From: Streptomyces humicola
GTDB lineage: Bacteria > Actinomycetota > Actinomycetes > Streptomycetales > Streptomycetaceae
Direction of reading: 5' to 3'
DNA: 64,000 bases
Assembly (NCBI RefSeq): GCF_024436035.1
Contig: NZ_JANFNG010000029.1
Location: 17,616-81,615, forward strand
The notes under the pieces are model-generated. The model did not search any database. It was not told where the DNA came from and worked only from the letters and a program-made list of their open reading frames with translations. The translations under genes were made by a program, and so were the position numbers. Positions within the stretch are counted from its first letter, which is position 1. The number at the start of each line of letters is the position of its first letter. Shown here piece by piece: positions 36,166-44,977 of this stretch.

Positions 36166-37869
36166 TCACGAGCGATGGTGGGGTTCCGACCGGGACCGCT
36201 GGTCTCTGTCTGTCTGCGCGGACAGCCAGACTGTGGTGTCTGGCGGCAGTTGGGGCGCGGCGATGTGCGTGGATGCGAGCAGGATCTCCTGGTCGGGCGG
36301 GAGCGGGACGCCGGTACGGGAGAGGTTGGTGATGCAGACGACGTCGCCGCGGCGGAAGGCGAGCACGCCGTTCGGGGCGGGCAGCCACGTCAGCGGCGTG
36401 CCGTCAGCGAAATCGCCCAGCTGCTTGCGGTGCCGCAGGACGGCCCGGTAGTGGGCGAGCATGGAGCCGGGGTCGTCGAGTTGGGCCGCCACGGTGCGGT
36501 CCTTCCACTGCCGGGGCTGGGGGAGCCACGGGCGAGCGTGGGCATCGTCGGGAGAGAAACCGAAGGGCGGCGCGGCACCGGACCAGGGCAGGGGGACGCG
36601 GCAGCCGTCGCGGACCGGGTCCGGGTGGTCGGACCAGTGGCGGGAAGGATCCTGCCAGGTGTCTGGCGGCAGGTTTTCGACCTCCGGGAGGCCGAGTTCC
36701 TCGCCCTGGTACACGTAAGCTCCGCCGGGGAGGGCCATGACGAGTTGGACGGCGGCGCGGGCCCGGCGCTCGCCGAGGGTGAGGTCCACGGGGCTTCCGT
36801 AGTGGCGCTTGGCGTCCTGGAGGGAGGTGTCCTGGCGGCCGTAGCGCGTGACGTGGCGGACCACGTCGTGGTTGGAGAGCACCCAGGTGGCCGGGGCGCC
36901 GACGCCGTCGAGGACACGCAGGGCCTGCTCGATCTCGGAACGGAATGCTTCGGCATCCCAGGGGCAGCCGAGCAGGCCGAAGTTGAAGGCGGTGTGCAGG
37001 CGGTCGGGCGTGAGGTAACGGGCGGTGCGGGTGGCGTCGGAGACCCAGGCCTCGGCGACGAAGAGGCGTTCGCCGTCGTAGGAGTCGAGCATCCGCCGCC
37101 AGTCCTGGTAGATCGCGAGGGTCTCGTCGCGGTCGAAGTAGGGGTGCGCCTCGGTGCGGGCGGAGCCCAGCAATTCGCTGTCGGTGGCGTCCAGGTCGGG
37201 GTAGGCGGGATCCTTGGTCAGGCCGTGGGCCACGTCGATGCGAAACCCGTCGACGCCGAGGTCGAGCCAGAACCTGAGGACGTCCTCGAACTCGGCGCGG
37301 ACCTCGGGGTGGTCCCAGTTCAGGTCCGGTTGCTCGGGGGCGAACAGGTGCAGGTACCAGTCGCCGGGAGTGCCGTCGGGGTCGGTGGTGCGGGTCCAGG
37401 CAGGGCCGCCGAAGATGCTGGGCCAGTTGTTGGGCGGCTCGCTGCCACGCGGTCCTTGACCGGGGCGGACGTGGTAGCGCCGGCGCGCGGGGGATCCGGG
37501 CCCGCCGGACAGAGCCTCTTGGAACCAGCGGTGCTGGTCGGACGTGTGGTTCGGAACGAGGTCGAGGATGAGGCGTATGCCGTGCTGGTGGGCCTCGTTG
37601 ATCAGGCCCTTGGCTTCGTCGAGTGTGCCGAAGCAAGGGTCGATCGCACGGTAGTCGCTGATGTCGTAGCCCGCGTCCACCTGTGGTGAGGTGTACCAGG
37701 GGTTGAGCCAGAGGGCGTCGACTCCGAGTTCGGCGAGGTACGGGAGACGGGAGCGCAGGCCGGCGATGTCACCGATTCCGTCGCCGTTCCCGTCGGCGAA
37801 GCTGCGGAGGTAGACCTGGTAGATGACCGCGTCCCGCCACCAGGGGCGGGAGGAATGCGGGGACGTCAT
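36166..37869 (-). CDS. aglA: GH13 alpha-glucosidase (oligo-1,6-/maltose type)
   Basis: 567 residues, intracellular (no signal). GH13 regions: I DLVPNHTS (103-110), II GFRIDVAHG with nucleophile Asp212, III FVAEAW with acid/base Glu273, IV LSNHDVVRH with Asp335. N-terminal WWRDAVIYQVYLRSFADGNG and the DGNGDGIGD calcium loop are typical of the oligo-1,6-glucosidase/alpha-glucosidase subfamily. It would cut imported maltodextrins to glucose. It follows the cyclomaltodextrinase gene at 37921-39723 in the same direction, 51 bases apart, probably one operon. Confidence 0.92.
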   Translation of the reverse strand: MTSPHSSRPWWRDAVIYQVYLRSFADGNGDGIGDIAGLRSRLPYLAELGVDALWLNPWYTSPQVDAGYDISDYRAIDPCFGTLDEAKGLINEAHQHGIRLILDLVPNHTSDQHRWFQEALSGGPGSPARRRYHVRPGQGPRGSEPPNNWPSIFGGPAWTRTTDPDGTPGDWYLHLFAPEQPDLNWDHPEVRAEFEDVLRFWLDLGVDGFRIDVAHGLTKDPAYPDLDATDSELLGSARTEAHPYFDRDETLAIYQDWRRMLDSYDGERLFVAEAWVSDATRTARYLTPDRLHTAFNFGLLGCPWDAEAFRSEIEQALRVLDGVGAPATWVLSNHDVVRHVTRYGRQDTSLQDAKRHYGSPVDLTLGERRARAAVQLVMALPGGAYVYQGEELGLPEVENLPPDTWQDPSRHWSDHPDPVRDGCRVPLPWSGAAPPFGFSPDDAHARPWLPQPRQWKDRTVAAQLDDPGSMLAHYRAVLRHRKQLGDFADGTPLTWLPAPNGVLAFRRGDVVCITNLSRTGVPLPPDQEILLASTHIAAPQLPPDTTVWLSAQTDRDQRSRSEPHHRS

Positions 37870-37882
37870 GGTTGTCCGCTCC

Positions 37883-37908
37883 GGGATGGGGGTGGGGGTG
37901 GGGGTGGG
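37883..37908 (+). repeat. G-quadruplex-like run between two GH13 genes
   Basis: Four runs of three to five G separated by single bases (GGGATGGGGGTGGGGGTGGG and onward) fill the short gap between the cyclomaltodextrinase stop and the alpha-glucosidase start. It could form a G-quadruplex on the plus strand, that is, the template strand for these genes. Confidence 0.55.
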
Positions 37909-37920
37909 ATGAGGTCGGCG

Positions 37921-39723
37921 TCAGGGGCGGGCCGTGCGCCAGATGTGGAACGCCGGCCCATCGGCGGGCATGGCCGCTCCAGGTGCCAGATCCGGTCCGC
38001 CGAGCAGGTTCTCGGCTGCGAGGGGCGCGGCGAGCGGTGTGTGGGCGGCTCGGCTGACCTGGACGAGCAGCGTCTCGTCGGGCAGTGCCCGCTCGTACAG
38101 CACGACGTCGTCAGCGCAGTGCAGCCAGCGCAGCCCGCCCGAACGCAGGGCCGGGTGCCGACGACGGAGCGCGATCAGTGCGCGGAACAGCTCAAGGGTG
38201 GCGCGGTCCCAGGCCGCTTCGTCCCAAGGGAAGGGGCGGCGCCCGTCCTCGCTGTGCACGCCTTCGACGCCGACCTCGTCACCGGCGAAGACCATGGGCA
38301 GCCCCGGCAGGGTCATCAGCAGTGCGACTCCGAGGTGATGATGGTCGCGACCGGCCATGGAGCGGAAGCGCGGAGTGTCGTGCGAGTCGAGGAGGGTCAG
38401 GTTGTGGGTGACCGAGCGCCAGGGGATGAGTGCGGCGAAGTCCCGCATGACTGCTGCCATGTCCGCTCCGCCGTAGCGCGGCATCGGGCCAGGTACGCCC
38501 CACAGTTCGCTGACGTCCTGCCCGCCCAGCCAGTACCACAGGGGTCGGGCGAACCCGGCGTATGCCATCGTGCCGTGCCAGCCGTCCCCGTGCAGTGAGG
38601 AAGACGCGTCGAACGGGTGCTCCGCGAGCAGCAGCGACTCCGGGGCCACTGCCCGCATCGTGCCCCTGGTCCGGCGGGCCATCTCGGCGTTGAGATCGAT
38701 CGCACCGTGGCGGCCGGCCGACTGTGCGACGTCGACCCGCCAGCCGTCCAGGCCGAACTCTTCGATGTAGCGCGCAACGACGGAGCCGCGGCCCTCATAC
38801 AGGCGTCGGCGCAGCTCGGGCGAGGTGTGGTCGAGCTTCGGGAGCGAAGGGACGCCGAAGAAACTGGCGTACTGGCTGCGGTCCTCGCCGAAGTAGTAGA
38901 AGCCGGCTTCCGTGCTGGCCGGATCGGCCTGGCCGCGGCGGAACCAGGGGTGAGCGTCGCCGGTGTGGTTGAGCGTAATGTCGCCGAGCACGCGCATCCC
39001 TCGGCGGTGTGCCTGCGCGGTCAGGTGTCGAAGCGCCGCTCCGCCGCCGAGCAGCGGGTCCACACGGTCGAAGTCGCAGGCGTCGTAACGGTGGTTCGAT
39101 CTGGCCGGGAAGAACGGCGTGAGGTACAGCGCGTCCACACCGAGGCTGTGGAGGTAGTCCAGTCTCTCGGCCACGCCCCACAGAGTGCCGCCGTAGATCT
39201 GCCGTGTCCCGGCAGGGGTGCCGTAGGGGATGGGATCGTCCCAGGCAGCGGGGACGGCCCAGTCGGGAAGCGGGCCGGTCGGATGGTGTGCGGAGCGGGC
39301 GAAGCGGTCGGGAAATATCTGGTAGATTACCGCGCCCTCGGCCCATGACGGTGGTGCAGGGTGTGTGACGATGCGGAAGTCGACCGTGTCGGGGATCTCG
39401 CGGCGGCTGAGCCCACCGGCGTTGAGCCACACGTTCCCCGTCGGTGTCTCCAGCAGGAACCGGTAAGAGAGTTCGGTGGTGGTGACCTCCACACTCGCTC
39501 GCCACCACGTCTCCTCGCCGTCCACTCGGTCGATCTGTGCCTCGGCGAACGACGGTTCGCCGTCAACGATCGACCGCACGTGGACGCGCTGGGCACCGGC
39601 TGCACGCGCGGTGCGGACGAAGATCTCCATCTTGTCCCCGAGCTGGGGGGCGGGGTCGCTCACATAGAGCGGCGAACCGTCATGGTGTGCCAGACAGTCG
39701 GCGATTGCTGTGGTTGTGGTCAT
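37921..39723 (-). CDS. Cyclomaltodextrinase/neopullulanase-like GH13
   Basis: 600 residues. The ATG at 39723 is chosen (GAGG upstream); the longer frame overlaps the regulatory gap. The N-terminal ~120 residues form a beta domain like that of cyclomaltodextrinases and maltogenic amylases. Catalytic regions: I DITLNHTG (248-255), II GWRVDVAQ with nucleophile Asp331, III LLLAEHP with Glu368, IV LLDSHDTPRF with His448-Asp449. No signal peptide, so it acts in the cytoplasm, consistent with opening imported cyclodextrins or cutting pullulan-type oligosaccharides. Divergent from the LacI gene 139 bases away. Confidence 0.87.
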   Translation of the reverse strand: MTTTTAIADCLAHHDGSPLYVSDPAPQLGDKMEIFVRTARAAGAQRVHVRSIVDGEPSFAEAQIDRVDGEETWWRASVEVTTTELSYRFLLETPTGNVWLNAGGLSRREIPDTVDFRIVTHPAPPSWAEGAVIYQIFPDRFARSAHHPTGPLPDWAVPAAWDDPIPYGTPAGTRQIYGGTLWGVAERLDYLHSLGVDALYLTPFFPARSNHRYDACDFDRVDPLLGGGAALRHLTAQAHRRGMRVLGDITLNHTGDAHPWFRRGQADPASTEAGFYYFGEDRSQYASFFGVPSLPKLDHTSPELRRRLYEGRGSVVARYIEEFGLDGWRVDVAQSAGRHGAIDLNAEMARRTRGTMRAVAPESLLLAEHPFDASSSLHGDGWHGTMAYAGFARPLWYWLGGQDVSELWGVPGPMPRYGGADMAAVMRDFAALIPWRSVTHNLTLLDSHDTPRFRSMAGRDHHHLGVALLMTLPGLPMVFAGDEVGVEGVHSEDGRRPFPWDEAAWDRATLELFRALIALRRRHPALRSGGLRWLHCADDVVLYERALPDETLLVQVSRAAHTPLAAPLAAENLLGGPDLAPGAAMPADGPAFHIWRTARP

Positions 39724-39862
39724 GTGCCTCTCGAATCCGGGACGTGTCACGCGCCAGACGCTATGCCTGCATGACCAGATCCAGTAAGGAGTTGCTGATT
39801 CTTGATGCGCTGTTTCACATTTCTGCTTCATAGTTACGGAAGCGCCGGGCTACAGTGTGGCC

Positions 39863-40879
39863 ATGACATCCCGACTCGATGACATAGCCCGGCAGGCGGG
39901 CGTCAGCAAGGCGACCGTCTCCCGGGTGCTCAACGAGCGTCCGGGGGTGAGCGCGCACATGCGCAAGGCCGTGCTCACCGCGCTCGATGTGCTGGGCTAC
40001 GAGCGTCCCGCACGGCTGCGTCCGCGCAGTGCAGGCCTGGTGGGCCTGGTTCTCCCGGAGCTGGAGAGTCCGATCTATCCGCTGTGCGCACAGGTCATCG
40101 AGACCAATCTCTCCCGCCAGGGCTACACCCCGGTGCTGTGCTCGCAGACCCCCGAAGGTGCCGGCGAGGACGAGTACGTCGGCATGCTGCTCGACCGCGG
40201 CGTGGCGGGCGTCATCTTCGTCTCCGGCCTGCACGCCGACATCAGCCTCGACCACTCCCGCTACCGCGACTTGGTGGCCCAGCGGCTGCCTGTCGTCTTC
40301 GTCAACGGCTTCGTGCCGGACCTGGACGCGCCCTTCATCTCGTGCGACGACCGGGCCGCAGGAGAGCTCGCAGTCTCCCACCTCGCAGGACTCGGTCACC
40401 GTCGGATCGGCCTGCTCAGCCCGTCCGACCGGCACGTCCCCGCCCGCCGCCAGCTGGCCGGCTACCGCAGCGCCGTGGAGTCGCACTTCGATTCATTCGA
40501 CCCTGACCTCGTCGACATCGCCTTCCCGGGCGTGGAAGGCGGCTACGCGGGCGCGTCGCGCCTGCTCCAGAAGAACGTCACCGCCCTGGTCTGCGGCTCC
40601 GACATGATGGCGTTGGGCGCGATCCGGGCGCTGCGGCAACGCAACCGCCGCGTGCCCGAGGACATCTCCGTGATCGGATACGACGATTCCGTGCTCATGG
40701 GCTACACCGACCCGCCGCTCACCACCGTGCGACAGCCGGTCCTGTCCATGGGCGTTGCCGCTGCGCGAACGCTGATCGACCAGATCCGCGGCACCGGCAT
40801 CCGCCGTACCGAGTCGCTGTTCTTCCCCGAGCTCGTCGTCCGCGCCTCCAGCGCGCCCGTCTCACGCGGAGGCGACTGA
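39863..40879 (+). CDS. LacI-family regulator of the maltodextrin/cyclodextrin locus
   Basis: 338 residues. Helix-turn-helix and hinge: RLDDIARQAGVSKATVSRVL then NERPGVSAHMRKAVLTALD. The periplasmic-binding-like sensor domain runs to the end (GLVGLVLPELESPIYPLCAQ, GVAGVIFVSG, CGSDMMALGAIRALRQ, ISVIGYDDS). The position between the divergent amylase operon and malE makes it the likely repressor of both, with a maltooligosaccharide effector (inference). Candidate operators are at 40945-40970. ATG at 39863 is preferred over GTG at 39857. Confidence 0.9.
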   Translation: MTSRLDDIARQAGVSKATVSRVLNERPGVSAHMRKAVLTALDVLGYERPARLRPRSAGLVGLVLPELESPIYPLCAQVIETNLSRQGYTPVLCSQTPEGAGEDEYVGMLLDRGVAGVIFVSGLHADISLDHSRYRDLVAQRLPVVFVNGFVPDLDAPFISCDDRAAGELAVSHLAGLGHRRIGLLSPSDRHVPARRQLAGYRSAVESHFDSFDPDLVDIAFPGVEGGYAGASRLLQKNVTALVCGSDMMALGAIRALRQRNRRVPEDISVIGYDDSVLMGYTDPPLTTVRQPVLSMGVAAARTLIDQIRGTGIRRTESLFFPELVVRASSAPVSRGGD

Positions 40880-40944
40880 CCGGCGTCGCGGTCCGGTCGG
40901 CAGTGGAAAGGCCTGCAACGACTGGGCGAAGAGGCGCAACGCTG

Positions 40945-40992
40945 ACGCAAGTTCTTGCAACGTATTGCGTTATCGCGGTTTCTGGCTAGTGT
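40945..40992 (+). promoter_or_regulatory. malE promoter with candidate LacI-type operators
   Basis: Two palindromes overlap: GCAAG-TT-CTTGC (40947-40958) and GCAA-CGTA-TTGC (40957-40968). The second covers a -35-like TTGCGT (40965-40970), followed 16 bases later by a -10-like TAGTGT (40987-40992). The layout fits repression by the neighbouring LacI-family protein. The transcript would have a leader of about 85 bases before the malE start at 41085. Confidence 0.5.
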
Positions 40993-41084
40993 CTGCGGCG
41001 TTAACAGGCCGATCGTCCTCGCCAGTCCGTTTGTACGTCCTTGTGCCCTCCCCAATCCCGCATCCGCCTCCCAAGGGGGTCTCG

Positions 41085-42392
41085 GTGAGAGTCCGCTCTT
41101 CCCTGATATTCGCCACCACGGCAGTAGTCACCGCTGCGCTCGCCTTGAGCGGGTGCAGCAGCAACTCGGCAACCAGGGCGGCCCCGTCGTCCTCGTCGGC
41201 AAGCGGAACACCGGCGCCCGCAGCCTCCGCGAGCGGAGTTCCCACCCGCGATCCCCACACCGACCTGGTGATCTGGACTGACGCCCAGCGCGCACCGGTG
41301 CTGCAACGCTTCGCCAGGAGTTTCGCCGCGGCGAACGGAATCAGCGTCAGCGTGCAGGCCGTCTCGACCGATCTGCAGTCCGCATATGTGACCGCCACCA
41401 ATGCGGGCAAAGGCCCGGATATCGTCGTGGGCGCGACCGACTGGATCGGCAACCTGGTGCAGAACGGCACGATCGCACCGCTGCCGCTGACGCAGGCGCA
41501 GAAGTTGGCATTCGAACCGACCGCATTGAAGGCGGTCACGTACAACGGCCAGACCTACGGCGTGCCGTACGCGACCGAGAACCTCGCCCTGTTCACCAAC
41601 ACGGCCGAGGCCACCGCCGCGCCGTCGACCTTCGAGGCCATGGTGCAGAACGGGCAGGCGGCGGTGAAGGCGAAGAAGGCGAGTGACCCGCTCGCGCTGC
41701 AGGTCGGCCAGCAAGGCGATCCTTACACCATCCAGCCGCTGGTCGGCTCGGCGGGTGGCTACATCTTCGGCACCAAGGCGGACGGTACCTACGACCCGGC
41801 GAAACTCGGCGTCGACGGCCCGGGGTTCGTCGCGTTCGCCAAACTGCTGAGCAGGTACGGCGAGAAGAGCGAGAACGTCTTCAAACGGTCCATCGATGCG
41901 AACAACGCCGTATCGCTCTTCGCCTCCGGCAAGGTTCCCTATCTCGTCTCGGGACCGTGGGCGCTACCGCAGATCAAGCAGGCGGGCATCAAGTACGCCG
42001 TCAGCCCGGTGCCCGGCTTCGCCGGCATGGGCCCGGCCGAGCCGTTCCTCGGCGTGCAGGCCTTCTACGTCTCCTCTAAGGCCAAGAACGCTCCGATCGC
42101 CCAGGAGTTCACGCTCAACTACCTGACCCGCAAGGACGTGGAAGAGGCACTGTACAAGGCCGAGCCTCGTCCACCGGCGCTGACGTCGGCCTACGACGAC
42201 GTGGCGAAGACCGATCCGGACATCGCCGCGTTCCACACCGCAGGTGAACACGGCGTCGTACTCCCGCAGATCCCAGCGATGTCGGCGGTATGGGGTCCGC
42301 TGGGGATTGCCGAGGCGGCCATCGTCGGGGGCGCCGACCCAGCCTCGGCAATGGCCGGCGCTGCGGCGCAGATCAAGAAGGCTGTCGGTTAG
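41085..42392 (+). CDS. malE: Maltodextrin/cyclodextrin ABC transporter, binding lipoprotein
   Basis: 435 residues. GTG 41085 is chosen because AGGGGG precedes it and it opens directly on a lipoprotein signal (SSLIFATTAVVTAALALSGC, lipobox LSGC). The mature protein is an extracellular solute-binding protein of the MalE type: DLVIWTDAQRAPVLQRFARS, GKGPDIVVGATDWIG, GVPYATENLALFTNT, and the C-terminal PQIPAMSAVWGPLGIAEAAI. It would deliver maltooligosaccharides or cyclodextrins to MalFG. First gene of the malEFG group. Confidence 0.9.
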   Translation: MRVRSSLIFATTAVVTAALALSGCSSNSATRAAPSSSSASGTPAPAASASGVPTRDPHTDLVIWTDAQRAPVLQRFARSFAAANGISVSVQAVSTDLQSAYVTATNAGKGPDIVVGATDWIGNLVQNGTIAPLPLTQAQKLAFEPTALKAVTYNGQTYGVPYATENLALFTNTAEATAAPSTFEAMVQNGQAAVKAKKASDPLALQVGQQGDPYTIQPLVGSAGGYIFGTKADGTYDPAKLGVDGPGFVAFAKLLSRYGEKSENVFKRSIDANNAVSLFASGKVPYLVSGPWALPQIKQAGIKYAVSPVPGFAGMGPAEPFLGVQAFYVSSKAKNAPIAQEFTLNYLTRKDVEEALYKAEPRPPALTSAYDDVAKTDPDIAAFHTAGEHGVVLPQIPAMSAVWGPLGIAEAAIVGGADPASAMAGAAAQIKKAVG

Positions 42393-42469
42393 CGACCGTG
42401 CGGTGCGATGCCGTCAGCCGTCCACCCGGTCGACGGCACCACACCCGCCCGTACCAGGGAGGAGGATCT

Positions 42470-44017
42470 ATGCACAGCGAACGGATCGCGAGAGTGTCGT
42501 GGATGCGGGTCGTTTTCATCGGGGCGGTCGTGGCGCTGACGATCTTCGCCGTGCCGCGCTTGGTGTCCCAGCACGCGTGGATCGCCCTGGGAGTAGCGGT
42601 AGCTGTCACGGCAACCCTTATCTACGTCTATCTCAGCCCGAAACGGATCGCGGCCCGCTATCTCATCCCGGGAACGCTGCTGTTGCTGGCCTTCCAGGTG
42701 TATCCGGTCGCATACACGATCGGCACCGCGTTTACCAACTACGGTGACGGGCACCGGATGTCGCAGACGCAGGCCGTGAGCGAGCTCGAAGCCGACTCCG
42801 TGGTCGAGCGCCCCGGCGCGCCGAGGTACGAGCTGTCGGTGGCGACGAAGGACAGCGTGAGCACAGGACCCATCGTCTTCTTCCTCACCGATCCTCAGGG
42901 CAGGGTGGAACGCGGCGACAGCCACGGCCTCACCGCGGTGCCCGACGCGCAGGTGACCAAGGACCCGGACACCGGGAAGGTCGTACGGGCGCCGGGCTGG
43001 ACCATCCTCAACGGCATCCAGGTCAACGCCCGCGCCGCGCAGCTGAGTACCTTCGCGGTGCCCGTCGAGGGCGGCTTCATCAAGTCCGTCGGGCTCTCCG
43101 AGGCATTCATCGGAGAGCGGACGCTGCGCTACGACGTGGCCACCCAGATTATGACGGACACCAGGACCGGCGTCGCATACCGGCCGAAGGCGGGGACCTT
43201 CGTGGCGGCCGATGGATCCGGCCGCGTGCTCCCCATCGGCTGGAAGACCGACGTGGGGCTGCGCAACTTTGCCGCTGTCGTGACCGATCCCAGCATCCGC
43301 GGACCGTTCCTGCGGGTGCTGGCATGGACTGTGGCGTTCGCGTCGCTGTCGGTACTGACCACGTTCGCGCTCGGCCTCGGCCTGGCGCTGGCCCTTGACC
43401 ATCCCAGGTTGCGCGGCCAGCGCATCTACCGTTCGCTGCTGCTGCTCCCGTACGCGCTGCCCGCGTTCATCTCGTTGCTCGTGTGGCAGAGCATGTACAA
43501 CAAGGACTTCGGTCTGCTCAACCGTCTGCTGCAGACAGACATCGACTGGCTCGGCGGAATCTGGACGGCTCGCGGGTCGATTCTGCTGACGAACCTCTGG
43601 CTCGGTTTCCCCTACATGTTTCTGGTGTGCACTGGTCTGCTCCAGTCCGTGCCCAGCGAGCTGAAGGAGGCCGCGCGCGTCGACGGCGCTTCGTCTCTGC
43701 GCGTCTTCCGGTCGGTGACGATGCCGCTGCTACTCGTGGGCATCGCACCCCTGTTGATTGCGTCGTTCGCCTACAACTTCAACAGCTACAACACCATCAA
43801 ACTGCTCACCGACGGCGGGCCCTTTCCACCCGGTAACTCCACAGCCGGCAATACCGACATCCTGATCAGCTACACCTTCCGCCTTGCCTTCGGAGGCCAG
43901 GGCGCCCAGTACGGGCTTGCCGCCGCGATCTCGCTGTTCATCTTCATGCTCGTCGGTCTCATCTCTTTCGCCGGCTTCAGGCGAACGCGCGCCCTGGAGG
44001 AGGTCTACGCGGCATGA
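42470..44017 (+). CDS. malF: Maltose-type ABC transporter permease MalF
   Basis: 515 residues; ATG 42470 follows a strong GGAGGAGG. Two N-terminal membrane helices precede a ~190-residue extracytoplasmic loop (LEADSVVERPGAPRYELSVA to SGRVLPIGWKTDVGLRNFAA), the MalF P2 domain that contacts the binding protein. The C-terminal membrane domain carries the EAA loop, ELKEAARVDGASSLRVFRSV. Such a large P2 loop is typical of MalF-type permeases. The stop overlaps malG (ATGA). Confidence 0.91.
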   Translation: MHSERIARVSWMRVVFIGAVVALTIFAVPRLVSQHAWIALGVAVAVTATLIYVYLSPKRIAARYLIPGTLLLLAFQVYPVAYTIGTAFTNYGDGHRMSQTQAVSELEADSVVERPGAPRYELSVATKDSVSTGPIVFFLTDPQGRVERGDSHGLTAVPDAQVTKDPDTGKVVRAPGWTILNGIQVNARAAQLSTFAVPVEGGFIKSVGLSEAFIGERTLRYDVATQIMTDTRTGVAYRPKAGTFVAADGSGRVLPIGWKTDVGLRNFAAVVTDPSIRGPFLRVLAWTVAFASLSVLTTFALGLGLALALDHPRLRGQRIYRSLLLLPYALPAFISLLVWQSMYNKDFGLLNRLLQTDIDWLGGIWTARGSILLTNLWLGFPYMFLVCTGLLQSVPSELKEAARVDGASSLRVFRSVTMPLLLVGIAPLLIASFAYNFNSYNTIKLLTDGGPFPPGNSTAGNTDILISYTFRLAFGGQGAQYGLAAAISLFIFMLVGLISFAGFRRTRALEEVYAA

Positions 44018-44943
44018 CACATCTGCTGCCACAACCAGCGACCGAGGCGCCCAGCCAGATTGGTGCCGTTGCCGGCGCGCCCGCTCCGCGCCAGCGACCG
44101 CGCGGCGACCGCGTATGGTGGCGCCACCTGATAGGACTGGTGGCGCTGGTCTTCGCGCTGTTCCCGATCGTGTTCCTCGTATCGGCGGCGCTGAACCCAG
44201 TCGGCACGCTGTCCACGACCAGCCTGCTGCCCGACGGCGTCAGTCTGAACAACTTCGCCAAGCTGCTCTCCGATCCGAACTCGCCCTACTTGCGCTGGTA
44301 CGGCAACACCCTGCTGATCTGCGGCGTCTCCGCGATGCTCAACGTGCTGATCGGCGCCGGCGGGGCGTTCGCGTTCTCCCGGCTGCGATTCCGCGGTCGT
44401 CGCGCGGGACTGATCACCGTGCTGCTAGTGCAGATGTTCCCGAACTTCATCGCAGTCGTCGCGTTGTACCTGGTGTTCATCCAGATCGGTTCGGTGTTCC
44501 CGGCGGCGGGCTTGAACACCTCGCTCGGGCTGATTCTCGTTTACCTCGGTGGCGCCATGGGCGTCAACACCTGGCTGCTCAAGGGGTATCTCGACACGAT
44601 TCCGCGTGAGCTGGACGAGTCGGCGCTGATCGACGGCGCGACCTCCGGGCAGGTCTTCTTCCGCATCACGCTCCCGCTCGCCGCCCCTATGCTTGTCGTC
44701 GTCGGCCTGTTCTCCTTCGTGGCCAACCTCAACGAGATCCTGCTCGCGAACGTGTTCCTGACCGATACCTCGCAGAAGACCCTCGCGATAGGCCTTTTCG
44801 GCCTGGTGTCCGGTGAACACAACACAGACTACGGCGAGTTCGCCGCGGGATCGCTGCTCGCGGGACTTCCCGTCGTACTGATCTACCTATACCTGCAGAA
44901 GTACCTTGTCAAGGGCTTGACGGCCGGAGCCGTCAAAGGTTGA
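44014..44943 (+). CDS. malG: Maltose-type ABC transporter permease MalG
   Basis: 309 residues, six membrane helices, EAA loop IPRELDESALIDGATSGQVF. C-terminal YLQKYLVKGLTAGAVKG is the classic MalG end that reaches into the ATPase. No ATPase gene follows. In streptomycetes one MsiK protein serves several sugar transporters, so the missing subunit is likely encoded elsewhere (established for the family; inferred here). Confidence 0.92.
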   Translation: MTHLLPQPATEAPSQIGAVAGAPAPRQRPRGDRVWWRHLIGLVALVFALFPIVFLVSAALNPVGTLSTTSLLPDGVSLNNFAKLLSDPNSPYLRWYGNTLLICGVSAMLNVLIGAGGAFAFSRLRFRGRRAGLITVLLVQMFPNFIAVVALYLVFIQIGSVFPAAGLNTSLGLILVYLGGAMGVNTWLLKGYLDTIPRELDESALIDGATSGQVFFRITLPLAAPMLVVVGLFSFVANLNEILLANVFLTDTSQKTLAIGLFGLVSGEHNTDYGEFAAGSLLAGLPVVLIYLYLQKYLVKGLTAGAVKG

Positions 44944-44977
44944 CCCAACCCACTCCTCTCCGCGGAAGGGCACCGCC

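Noticed and set aside
34777..37689. 970-codon open frame on the plus strand
   Set aside because: Lies antisense to trxB and the alpha-glucosidase, both of which have full catalytic motifs. Long antisense frames are normal at this GC content.
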